Source: Vicinamibacteria bacterium (GTDB lineage: Bacteria > Acidobacteriota > Vicinamibacteria > Vicinamibacterales > UBA2999). From it: DNA of 9,763 nucleotides. Positions within the stretch are counted from its first letter, which is position 1. Every line of letters starts with the position of its first letter. The DNA is taken from the NCBI GenBank assembly GCA_025924295.1, contig JAICEG010000173.1:1-9763 (forward strand), written 5' to 3'. A program made the position numbers and the translations under genes. The notes under the pieces were generated by a model. The model searched no databases and was not told the origin of the DNA. It saw only the letters and a program-made list of their open reading frames with translations. Positions 1 through 8,208 of this stretch are shown piece after piece.

Positions 1-1021
<1,021 letters not shown>

Positions 1022-1057
1022 CTTGATTACGTGTATCGGGTCGTCGCAGGAGGATCT

Positions 1058-1876
1058 TCAGGAAGGCAGGCGCCCAACCAGCCTCAGGTACAGCCTGAGG
1101 AAGGGGACCCAGCCTGGGTGGTGCTTGGCATAGAAGGCAATCTGGCTCCGACGATACGCGTTCCGGGTTGTGTGAGGCGTCGTGGCTCCCGATCGACCGC
1201 GCAGATGCACGACTTGCGGCTCGGCAGCGAAGAACACCCGGCGGCCGCGCGCGCGAACGGCCGCGCACAGGTCGACGTCCTCGGCATACATGAAGAATCG
1301 CGGATCGAATCCGCCGGCGGCTTCCAGATCCATGCGCCGGATGAGCAGACAGGCGCCGCTCACCCAGTCCACGTCGTGAGCCCGCTGGGTCATGCGCTCG
1401 ACCAGCGCCACGACCGGTGCCAGCCCGCGATCGTTCCCGCGTACCAGAATCTTTTGCCGCAGCTCCGCCCACGGCGAGATCATCGCCCCGAAGGACAGCT
1501 CGGCGCGTCCCTGTCCGTCCACGATACGGGGGCCGACGATCGCGACATCCGGCCGTTCGTCGACAATCGACACCAGGCGATCGACGGCCGCCGGCGTCAC
1601 GATCGTGTCGGGGTTGACGAGCAGCAGCAGCTCGCTCGCCGTGCTGCGGATCGCGAGGTTATTGGCCTGCGCGAAACCGAGGTTGCTTTCCGACGCGATG
1701 AGCCGCACATCCGGCCAGCGCTCGCGCACGTAGGCCGGCGTCGAATCGGTCGACGCGTTGTCGACGACGATGATCTCGTGTGTCACAGCAGGAGGTGGCT
1801 GGGTCAGCGCACGCAGAGCGTTCTCCAGATCGCCCCGCGAGTTGTAGCTGACGATGATGATGGCGAGTCGGGTCAT
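1058..1876 (-). CDS. GT2-family glycosyltransferase, rhamnosyltransferase (WbbL)-like
   Basis: This 272-residue protein is a GT-A fold glycosyltransferase of family 2. The Rossmann-like start is IIIVSYNS (residues 6-13). IIVVDNASTDS (35-45) binds the nucleotide sugar, and NLGFAQANN (65-73) is typical of the WbbL/rhamnosyltransferase group. The metal-site motif appears as VNPDT (87-91), the NPD variant usual in that group. YAEDVDL with E199-D200 supplies the likely catalytic acidic residues, and VVHLRG follows. There is no membrane segment, so it should act at the cytoplasmic face and transfer one sugar onto a lipid-linked or growing glycan. Donor and acceptor cannot be read from sequence. An ORF with an ATG at 1924 would add 16 residues, but the ATG at 1876 starts right at the domain and makes a 4-nt ATGA overlap with the upstream gene stop, so translational coupling is likely. 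The low-complexity upstream extension looks like overlap with that gene. Confidence 0.9.
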   Translation of the reverse strand: MTRLAIIIVSYNSRGDLENALRALTQPPPAVTHEIIVVDNASTDSTPAYVRERWPDVRLIASESNLGFAQANNLAIRSTASELLLLVNPDTIVTPAAVDRLVSIVDERPDVAIVGPRIVDGQGRAELSFGAMISPWAELRQKILVRGNDRGLAPVVALVERMTQRAHDVDWVSGACLLIRRMDLEAAGGFDPRFFMYAEDVDLCAAVRARGRRVFFAAEPQVVHLRGRSGATTPHTTRNAYRRSQIAFYAKHHPGWVPFLRLYLRLVGRLPS

Positions 1877-2952
1877 CGGGCGGCCAGGAGCACCTGCAGC
1901 GTGTGCTGCGCGCACTCCCGCCATGAGTATCGTTGAACCTGCTTCATCCCGGCGTCGATGAGCCGGGCGCGCTCCTCCGACGGCGCAAGGAGCCGTTCGA
2001 GTGCGTCCGCGATCAGGCGGGGCTCGGGCTGTGGGAGGTACACCGCGGCGGCCCCGTAGATCTCGCGCGCGATCGGCGTATCGAGCACCACCACCGGGAT
2101 GCCGGCGGCCATCGCCTCGAGTGGGGTGAGCCCGAACCCTTCGTAGTCAGACAGGAACGCAAACGCCGACGCGGCGCCGTAGAGCGCCGCGAGGTCGTGA
2201 TCGTGGATATAGGAACGCCAGCGCACACGGCCCGAGTCGCCGGATGTGGCGATCAGCTGCTCGGGATCGATGCGTGGCTTCGTTCGGTTGTCGCCGACGA
2301 TCTCGAGCCGCGCCTCCGGTTTCCGGGTAGCGAGCTGCCGGAATCCTTCGATCAGCTCCGGGACGTGCCGTCGGTTGAAGAGTGATCCCACATAGAGGAC
2401 GAGGGGAGCACGGGAGTGCTCGTCCGGTTCTGCCTCGTGCAAGGCCGAGGCGCCCAGATAGATCACATCGATACGTTGCGAGGGGACACCCAGGAGCCGG
2501 GTGATCTCGTCCTTCGAGAAGTCGGCATCGGTGATCACGCGCGCCGCACGTCGTGCGCCGAGGCGGGTGAGAGTTCGTCGACGAAGACCTTCGCGCCACG
2601 GAAACCACTCGGGATGGGCGGCGAAGGAGACGTCGTGGATCACGAGCACGATTGGAACCGGGCACCAGAGCGGACAGGTATACGCCGGGGAGAAGAGCAC
2701 GTCGGCCTGTGCCGAAGCCACGAGCTTCGGCAGCACCCGCTGCTCCCAGAGCGTTCCCGAACCGGGCGCGGTGACAGAGGACAGCCGAAGACGATTGTAG
2801 GGAGACGGATCAACGGAGTCGGGGGAGCACAACACGAACTCGTGATCGGCCGCGTCCGGTAGATCGCCCCACGCGGTCAGGAGTTCCCGCAGATAGCGTC
2901 CAACGCCGGTCGGTCGTCCGATGAGCTCGCGACCGTCGATCGCGATTCTCAC
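1873..2952 (-). CDS. GT4-family (GT-B fold) glycosyltransferase
   Basis: The 359-residue protein is a retaining GT-B glycosyltransferase. The N-terminal domain opens with VRIAIDGREL and the acceptor-side glycine motif TGVGRYLREL. VIHDVSF lies in the middle. The C-terminal donor-binding domain starts near LVLYVGSLFNRRHVPEL and carries the E-x7-E signature EGFGLTPLE (E271 and E279), followed by AMAAGIPVVV. The usual EPRKN segment is replaced by LFNRRH, a variant of the phosphate-binding loop. The frame is open upstream to an ATG at 3147, but that extension is low-complexity and lies inside the preceding gene. The GTG at 2952-2950 fits better: it is 1 nt after the upstream TGA and has GGAGG about 10 nt before it. 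The sugar specificity is unknown. With its neighbours it likely builds a surface polysaccharide or the outer part of a lipopolysaccharide. Confidence 0.9.
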   Translation of the reverse strand: MRIAIDGRELIGRPTGVGRYLRELLTAWGDLPDAADHEFVLCSPDSVDPSPYNRLRLSSVTAPGSGTLWEQRVLPKLVASAQADVLFSPAYTCPLWCPVPIVLVIHDVSFAAHPEWFPWREGLRRRTLTRLGARRAARVITDADFSKDEITRLLGVPSQRIDVIYLGASALHEAEPDEHSRAPLVLYVGSLFNRRHVPELIEGFRQLATRKPEARLEIVGDNRTKPRIDPEQLIATSGDSGRVRWRSYIHDHDLAALYGAASAFAFLSDYEGFGLTPLEAMAAGIPVVVLDTPIAREIYGAAAVYLPQPEPRLIADALERLLAPSEERARLIDAGMKQVQRYSWRECAQHTLQVLLAAR

Positions 2953-2953
2953 C

Positions 2954-4066
2954 TCAGCGTTCCCTCCGTCGGGTGATGGCGTCGCTGTATGCCCGTCGCA
3001 GCTCAGCGGAGGATCGGTCCCATGTAAATGCCTTCGCGCGTTCCAGGCTCTTGCACGCCAACTCGGCGGTCCATGTGTCTGACGACAGTCTCTCGATCGT
3101 TGCGGCCCACGTGGACACGTCGACGGGATCGATGAGGACCCCGGCATTGCCGACGACTTCCGGCAGCGATCCGCGATTCGATGTCACGACGGCGATGCCG
3201 GCGGACATCGCCTCCAGGACAGGCAGGCCGAAGCCTTCGTCGAGCGACGGCAGGACCAGTGCCCTCGCCCCGGCGTAAAGTGCCTCGCGTTCATCGTTGG
3301 CGACGTATCCCTTGTAAAAAACATGCGAGCTCAAAGGGGCACGGGAAATTCGATCCAGCCAGCCTTTCGCGTCGGCTGCAGCTCCACCGGCGATGACCAG
3401 GCGTGGAACTGGTCGCGATTCGCGCAGAAGCGCAAGGTACGCGTCGAGCAGAACGTCGAGGTTCTTGCGTGGCTCGAGCGTGCCGAGAAAGAGCAGGTAT
3501 CCATCGCCTGGCACGTTCGGTGCACGTCCCAGCGTCCGCCAGGTCGGTGCGCCCGGAGGGCAGACGTAGATGCGTTCAGCTGCGACGCCCAGATGCTCGG
3601 ACACGAGTCCCTTGGTGTGTGCGGACGACGTGATCACGGCGTCGGCGCGGCGAGCATGGCTCGGGGATAGTTGTGCGTAGTCCCTGCGGATCTCCGCCCG
3701 CGTGCGCGCCGGGTTCAGCAGGAAGAAGAGGTCGTGGATGGTCACGACCTGTGCCGCTCGTCGCGCGGGAATGAGCAACGGATGTGCGGCGTGCACGACG
3801 TCTGCGTCACCTGCGAGATCTTCGATGTACGGCCATCCGGCGCGGTGCCAGAGGTAATTCAGGACAGCGACCGGCAGGCGACGGTCCACCACGCGCGCGC
3901 GAAGGTCACGCGCGACCGATGGCGACGGACGATCTTTCCATGAGCTCGTGAAGAGCGTGACGGTATCGTCATGAGCAGCGGTGTACGAGCGCACGAGTGT
4001 GTGGATGTACTCGCCGACACCGGTACGCGCGCGCAGTGCCGGGCGGTAGTCGACGAGGATCCGCAT
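2954..4066 (-). CDS. GT4-family (GT-B fold) glycosyltransferase, first gene of the leftward operon
   Basis: The 370-residue protein begins MRILVDYRPAL with the glycine motif RTGVGEYIHTLV. VVTIHDLFFL follows in the N-terminal domain. The C-terminal domain starts with LLFLGTLEPRKNLDVLL, where R200 and K201 are the usual phosphate-contacting residues, and shows the E-x7-E signature EGFGLPVLE (E277, E285), then AMSAGIAVV and GSLPEVVG. These are hallmarks of mannosyl/glucosyl GT4 enzymes related to WbaZ/RfaB types. It is soluble or peripheral, with no membrane segment. The ATG at 4066 is placed by the conserved N-terminal strand and by the 41-bp divergent gap; only a weak GAG-type ribosome site precedes it. 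The domain order is the same as in the next gene, so the two may be an old duplication, although they differ considerably in sequence. Donor and acceptor are not predictable. Confidence 0.92.
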   Translation of the reverse strand: MRILVDYRPALRARTGVGEYIHTLVRSYTAAHDDTVTLFTSSWKDRPSPSVARDLRARVVDRRLPVAVLNYLWHRAGWPYIEDLAGDADVVHAAHPLLIPARRAAQVVTIHDLFFLLNPARTRAEIRRDYAQLSPSHARRADAVITSSAHTKGLVSEHLGVAAERIYVCPPGAPTWRTLGRAPNVPGDGYLLFLGTLEPRKNLDVLLDAYLALLRESRPVPRLVIAGGAAADAKGWLDRISRAPLSSHVFYKGYVANDEREALYAGARALVLPSLDEGFGLPVLEAMSAGIAVVTSNRGSLPEVVGNAGVLIDPVDVSTWAATIERLSSDTWTAELACKSLERAKAFTWDRSSAELRRAYSDAITRRRER

Positions 4067-4107
4067 AATCTCAGTCGGTATGATAGTAAGTAAAGGAGCG
4101 CAAATCG
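4067..4107. promoter_or_regulatory. Divergent intergenic region between glycosyltransferase operon and ugd operon
   Basis: Only 41 bp separate the two divergent start codons. On the plus strand, TATGAT (4079-4084) matches the bacterial -10 consensus in five of six positions, but no good -35 hexamer is seen 16-18 bp upstream. A promoter here would give a leader of about 17 nt. On the minus strand only a weak TACTAT-like -10 candidate is visible. Core promoter elements for one or both directions may therefore lie inside the opposite coding sequence. The assignment rests mainly on the head-to-head gene layout. Confidence 0.4.
4092..4098 (+). promoter_or_regulatory. Ribosome binding site of ugd
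   Basis: AAAGGAG lies 9 nt before the ATG at 4108, the clearest Shine-Dalgarno sequence in the window. It fixes the start of the UDP-glucose dehydrogenase and suggests this gene is efficiently translated compared with its neighbours, most of which rely on overlaps or weak sites. Confidence 0.75.
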
Positions 4108-5406
4108 ATGCGAGTGGCGGTCGTGGGAACCGGGTATGTTGGATTGGTCGCAGGCGCCTGCTTTGCTGAATCTGGCAACGATGTCGTGTGTGTCGACAGC
4201 AACGACGCCAAGATCCGACTGCTTCGGCGCGGCAAGATCCCCATTTATGAACCCGGGCTCGAGGAGCTGGTGCGTCGCAACCGCACCGAGGGACGACTCA
4301 CATTCACATCGACGCTTCCCAAGGCGGTCCGCGATGCCGCGGTGATCTTCATCGCCGTCGGAACGCCCCAGGGCGAGGATGGTTCTGCCGACCTGAAGTA
4401 CGTCCTCGACGTCGCGCGCGACATCGGCCGCGCGATGAACGGCTACAAGGTCATCGTTGACAAGAGTACCGTCCCGGTCGGGACCTCGGAGAAGGTCCGC
4501 GAGGTGATCCGGCGTGAGACGACGCATCCGTTCAGCGTGGTCAGCAACCCTGAATTCCTGAAACAGGGCGCGGCGATCGACGATTTCATGAGGCCGGATC
4601 GTGTGGTCATCGGGGTCGAAGACGAACGTGCGGAGGCGCTGATGCTCGAGCTCTACGAGCCATTCACCCGCACGGGTGCGCCGATCATGACGATGGATTG
4701 CGCCAGCGCCGAGCTGTCCAAGTACGCGGCCAATGCGATGCTCGCCACGCGGATCTCGTTCATGAACGAAGTGGCCAACGTCTGTGAGCTCGTCGGGGCG
4801 GATGTCGACCATGTCCGGCGGGCGATTGGCGCGGACAAGCGCATCGGCACCTCGTTCCTCTTTCCCGGCGTCGGGTTCGGCGGCAGCTGTTTCCCCAAGG
4901 ACGTCCAGGCCATGAAGCGCTTCGCCGCCGACAAGAGCTACGAGTTCAAGATTCTGAATGCGGTTGACGAGGTGAACCGGTTCCAGAAGACGAAGCTGGT
5001 GACCTCGATGCGCAAGCATTTCGGCAGCCTCAAAGGGAAAACGATTGCTGTCTGGGGGCTGGCGTTCAAGCCGCGCACCGATGACATGCGCGAGGCGCCG
5101 TCGATTCCGTTGATCGAGGCACTGCTGTCGGCGGGGGCCTCGGTCCAGGTGTTCGATCCAGAGGCCGCACGCGTAGCCCGCGGCATCTTCGGCTCGAAGA
5201 TCACGTATGCTGCTAGCAGCTATGATGCGGTGAAGGGTGCTGATGCGCTGGCCATCGTCACCGAGTGGAACGAGTTCAGGCGTCCGGATTTCGCGAGGAT
5301 TCGCGCGCTGATGCGATCGCCGGTGATCTTCGACGGTCGCAACCTGTTTGCTCCTGCGCACATGAAGCAGAACGGATTCACCTACTACTCCATTGGGCGC
5401 AGCTGA
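4108..5406 (+). CDS. ugd: UDP-glucose 6-dehydrogenase
   Basis: The 432-residue enzyme oxidises UDP-glucose to UDP-glucuronate with two NAD+ in the cytoplasm, supplying acidic sugar for polysaccharide or lipid modification. The N-terminal Rossmann domain starts MRVAVVGTGYVGL (GxGxxG, residues 7-12). IFIAVGTPQGEDGSAD and VDKSTVPVGT are conserved NAD- and substrate-contact regions. SNPEFLKQGAA and FMRPDRVVIG belong to the substrate-binding part. The catalytic cysteine is C261 in GFGGSCFPKD. The C-terminal UDP-binding domain includes VWGLAFKPRTDDMREAPS. The length matches the bacterial family (roughly 430-450), and no key residue is missing. It is the first gene of the rightward operon, with a strong ribosome site 9 nt upstream, and its last 14 nt overlap the epimerase gene. 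UDP-mannose/ManNAc dehydrogenases are relatives, but the motifs fit Ugd better. Confidence 0.96.
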   Translation: MRVAVVGTGYVGLVAGACFAESGNDVVCVDSNDAKIRLLRRGKIPIYEPGLEELVRRNRTEGRLTFTSTLPKAVRDAAVIFIAVGTPQGEDGSADLKYVLDVARDIGRAMNGYKVIVDKSTVPVGTSEKVREVIRRETTHPFSVVSNPEFLKQGAAIDDFMRPDRVVIGVEDERAEALMLELYEPFTRTGAPIMTMDCASAELSKYAANAMLATRISFMNEVANVCELVGADVDHVRRAIGADKRIGTSFLFPGVGFGGSCFPKDVQAMKRFAADKSYEFKILNAVDEVNRFQKTKLVTSMRKHFGSLKGKTIAVWGLAFKPRTDDMREAPSIPLIEALLSAGASVQVFDPEAARVARGIFGSKITYAASSYDAVKGADALAIVTEWNEFRRPDFARIRALMRSPVIFDGRNLFAPAHMKQNGFTYYSIGRS

Positions 5407-6403
5407 GTCGACCACCGTCCTGGTGACCGGCGGCGCCGGCTACATCGGCAGCCACGCCGCCAAGGCCCTGCGCCAGGCCGGTCATCGCGTCGTCCTCTAC
5501 GACAACCTGTCTGCCGGGCATCGCGAGGCGGCGCTCGGCGCACCGCTGATCGAAGGCGATACCGCCGACGTCGACACGGTCCGGCGCGCGATCCGCGAGA
5601 GCGGTGCAACCGCGGTGATGCACTTTGCGGCCTGGCTCTCGGTGCCCGATTCAGTGCGCGACCCCGCGGGGTATTACCGGAACAATGTGACCGGGACGAT
5701 CGGGACCCTCGAAGCAATGGCGGCAGAGGGCTGCCGCCAGTTCGTGTTCTCGTCGACGTGCGCGGTGTACGGGGAGCCAGTCGAGACACCCATCAGCGAA
5801 GCGCATCCCACGGCCCCGGTGAACAGCTACGGACAGACCAAGCTGGCGATTGAGCACGCGCTACCTCACTTCGAGCGGGCGTACGGCATTCGATCGATCC
5901 GTCTGCGCTATTTCAACGCGGCCGGTGCCGATCCGGACGGTGAGCTCGGCGAGGATCACGCCCCCGAGATTCACGTGATTCCGCGCGCGATCGAGGCGAC
6001 GCAGGGTGGTGCGCCGATCGACATCTTCGGCGAGGACTACCCGACGCCGGACGGCACCTGTCTTCGGGACTACATCCACGTCACCGACCTGGCGGACGCG
6101 CACCTGCGGGCGCTGGGGTGGCTGCAATCAGGCGGAGCCTCGGGGACCTACAACGCAGGTACCGAACAGCCCTCATCGGTCCGGGACGTGATCGCCGCCG
6201 TCGAGCGGGTGACCGGTCTGAAGGTCGCGTGCAGGTCAGCGCCCCGTCGTCCCGGCGACCCGGCTATCCTGTATGCATCCGCCAAACGGATTCGGCAGGA
6301 TCTTGGATGGGTGCCGCAGCGCCCGGCCCTCGATACGATCGTGGCCGACGCATGGCGCTGGCATTCCCGGCATCCGCGGGGCTTCGGAGGGGGCGACCGC
6401 TGA
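5393..6403 (+). CDS. galE: UDP-glucose 4-epimerase
   Basis: The 336-residue extended short-chain dehydrogenase interconverts UDP-glucose and UDP-galactose using tightly bound NAD+. VLVTGGAGYIGSH (residues 9-21) is the NAD-binding motif. The active-site segment is FSSTCAVYG, where T122 stands at the usual Ser/Thr position, followed by the Y146-x3-K150 pair in SYGQTKLAIE. Family-specific segments YFNAAGADPDGELGEDH and GTCLRDYIHVTDLADAH support GalE rather than a glucuronate epimerase. The length is normal. The start is a TTG at 5393: it is the only usable start codon between the upstream in-frame TGA (5363-5365) and the essential glycine motif. It lies 14 nt inside ugd with no clear Shine-Dalgarno, so translation probably depends on ribosomes finishing ugd. 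A UDP-GlcNAc or UDP-GlcA epimerase activity cannot be excluded by sequence alone. Confidence 0.93.
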   Translation: MGAAESTTVLVTGGAGYIGSHAAKALRQAGHRVVLYDNLSAGHREAALGAPLIEGDTADVDTVRRAIRESGATAVMHFAAWLSVPDSVRDPAGYYRNNVTGTIGTLEAMAAEGCRQFVFSSTCAVYGEPVETPISEAHPTAPVNSYGQTKLAIEHALPHFERAYGIRSIRLRYFNAAGADPDGELGEDHAPEIHVIPRAIEATQGGAPIDIFGEDYPTPDGTCLRDYIHVTDLADAHLRALGWLQSGGASGTYNAGTEQPSSVRDVIAAVERVTGLKVACRSAPRRPGDPAILYASAKRIRQDLGWVPQRPALDTIVADAWRWHSRHPRGFGGGDR

Positions 6404-6428
6404 GTAGTCGATCGCATAGGATGGCGGC

Positions 6429-8162
6429 GTGAAATCGCTCTACCGCCTCTTGAGCTACGCGCGGCCGTACCGGGCGCGGCTCGCTGGCGCCGTGATCGCG
6501 ATGGCGGTCTACGGTGCCGGTACGGCGGGAATCGCCACCCTGATTCAACTGATCTTCGACGAAGTCCTTCCCTCCGGCCGGAACCTGCCGCAAATCAGCA
6601 TCGCGATTCTGGCCCTGTACTTCTTCAAGGGGCTCGGGGCGTATCTGTCGTCCTATCTCATGGCCGATGTGGGGCAGCATGTCGTCCACGATCTCCGCAA
6701 CCAGTTGTTCCGCCACATGCTCGGACAGTCGGCCGCGTTCTTCTCGTTGCAGACCACGGGGCGGTTGATGTCGCGCATCACCAACGACGTTGGCCAGTTG
6801 CAGCGCGCCGTGTCGGAAACCATCGGCGATCTGGCGCGCGAGACGCTGTCGCTGGTGTTCTTCACCGGCATCCTGGTCTACTACGACGCGAGGCTCGCGC
6901 TCGTCTGCTTCACCGGTGCACCGCTCATCGTCTATCCCCTGGTGCGCCTGGGACAGCGCGTGCGGCGCACCAGCCGGCGCAGCCAGGAGGCGCTCGAGCA
7001 ACTGTCCCACGTCAGCGCCGAAGCGTTCAGCGGTCATCGGATCGTCAAGGCCTTTGGCGCCGAAGAGCGCGAAGCCACCAAGTTTCACCAGGCATCGCAT
7101 CGCTTCTATCGCACCAGCATGCGAGTCACCAGTGTGCTGTCGCTCCTCCCCCCGTTGATGGAACTGGTCGGCGGAGTGGCGCTGGTGCTGGCGCTCTGGT
7201 ACGGGAGCCGCGAGATTGCCGCGGAGCGACTCACGACCGGCGAGTTCGTCGCGTTCATCACGACGCTGTTCCTGATGTACGGGCCGGCGCGCAAATTGAG
7301 CCGCGTCAACGCGGATCTGCAGCAGGCCGCGGCTGCGGCCGAACGAGTCTTCGAGGTACTGGAGACGCACAGCGAAGTGCTCGATCGGGCGGATGCGACC
7401 ACATTGGCCCCGTTCTCGCGCGAGATCGAGTTTCGCGGCGTGCGCTTCTCGTACGAGGGCGCCGACGTGGCAACGTTGAACGGCGTATCGTTCACGGTCA
7501 GGGCCGGGCAGACGCTGGCGCTCGTCGGCCGCAGCGGCGCTGGCAAGACGACGCTCGTCAATCTGCTGCCGCGGTTCTACGACCCCACCGGCGGCGCACT
7601 CCTCATCGATGGCGTCGACACCCGTCAGGTCACGTTGTCGTCGCTTCGATCGCAGATCGGCATCGTGACGCAGGAGACCGTCCTCTTCGACGACACCATC
7701 GCGGCCAACATCGCATACGGCCGTCCGCATGCGACTCGCGCCGAAATCGAGGCAGCGGCGCGGGCCGCCCACGCTCACGAGTTCGTCGTCGTCCTCGATA
7801 ACGGATACGACACGACGATTGGAGAACGCGGTCAGCGCCTCTCCGGAGGGCAACGCCAGCGCCTGGCGATTGCGCGCGCGATCCTGCGGGATTCCCCGAT
7901 CCTCATCCTCGACGAGGCGACGTCGGCGCTCGATGCGGAGTCCGAGGCGCTGGTCCAGGACGCGCTGTCGAACCTGATGTTGAACCGGACTTCGTTCGTC
8001 ATCGCCCACCGTCTGTCGACCGTTCGGCGGGCAAGCGCGATTGTCGTCCTCGAAAAGGGCCAGATCGTCGAAACCGGGACGCACGAGGAATTGCTGGCGC
8101 GCGGTGGCGCGTATGCGAAACTCTACGAACTGCAGTTGCAGGAAGAGCCGGTAGAGCAGTAG
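6429..8162 (+). CDS. MsbA-like ABC exporter (lipid A/glycolipid flippase type), fused membrane and ATPase domains
   Basis: The 577-residue half-transporter should work as a homodimer in the inner membrane. The first ~310 residues form the exporter membrane domain, with hydrophobic segments near residues 18-42, 56-78, 135-172 and 240-290. The ATPase domain is complete: Walker A GRSGAGKTT (367-375), the Q-loop in VTQETVLFDDT, signature LSGGQ (471-475), Walker B ending D495-E496, D-loop SALD and H-loop H527 in IAHRLST. Length and order match MsbA (about 580), so lipid A or lipid-linked glycan flipping is plausible; multidrug export is the main alternative. The start is GTG at 6429, with AGGA at 6418-6421 seven nt before it. 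The gene lies 25 nt after galE, probably in one transcript, which fits export of a glycosylated lipid. Confidence 0.92.
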   Translation: MKSLYRLLSYARPYRARLAGAVIAMAVYGAGTAGIATLIQLIFDEVLPSGRNLPQISIAILALYFFKGLGAYLSSYLMADVGQHVVHDLRNQLFRHMLGQSAAFFSLQTTGRLMSRITNDVGQLQRAVSETIGDLARETLSLVFFTGILVYYDARLALVCFTGAPLIVYPLVRLGQRVRRTSRRSQEALEQLSHVSAEAFSGHRIVKAFGAEEREATKFHQASHRFYRTSMRVTSVLSLLPPLMELVGGVALVLALWYGSREIAAERLTTGEFVAFITTLFLMYGPARKLSRVNADLQQAAAAAERVFEVLETHSEVLDRADATTLAPFSREIEFRGVRFSYEGADVATLNGVSFTVRAGQTLALVGRSGAGKTTLVNLLPRFYDPTGGALLIDGVDTRQVTLSSLRSQIGIVTQETVLFDDTIAANIAYGRPHATRAEIEAAARAAHAHEFVVVLDNGYDTTIGERGQRLSGGQRQRLAIARAILRDSPILILDEATSALDAESEALVQDALSNLMLNRTSFVIAHRLSTVRRASAIVVLEKGQIVETGTHEELLARGGAYAKLYELQLQEEPVEQ

Positions 8163-8181
8163 GCGGCGACAGTCGACATCA

Positions 8182-8206
8182 GGCCGAGAGCCCAGGGCCG
8201 AGAGCC
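8182..8206. repeat. Tandem 11-bp direct repeat upstream of yicC
   Basis: The 11-mer GGCCGAGAGCC occurs at 8182-8192 and exactly again at 8196-8206, a 14-bp period ending 2 nt before the yicC start codon. It fills most of the 46-bp gap between the exporter gene and yicC, where a ribosome site would be expected but no good one is seen. It may be slipped-strand duplication or a small operator or RNA element; the sequence does not decide. Confidence 0.7.
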
Positions 8207-8208
8207 AA

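Noticed and set aside
2953..3147. N-terminal extension of the second GT4 gene to an ATG at 3147
   Set aside because: The 65 extra residues are low-complexity and overlap the end of the upstream GT4 gene. The GTG at 2952 has a good GGAGG and begins exactly at the domain.
3859..5415. 518-codon minus-strand open frame opposite ugd
   Set aside because: It is the mirror of a highly conserved ugd gene, low-complexity and family-less, and it crosses the divergent promoter gap.
6404..6428. Possible terminator or promoter between galE and the exporter
   Set aside because: The gap is 25 nt and shows no hairpin with a T-run; it mainly holds the ribosome site.
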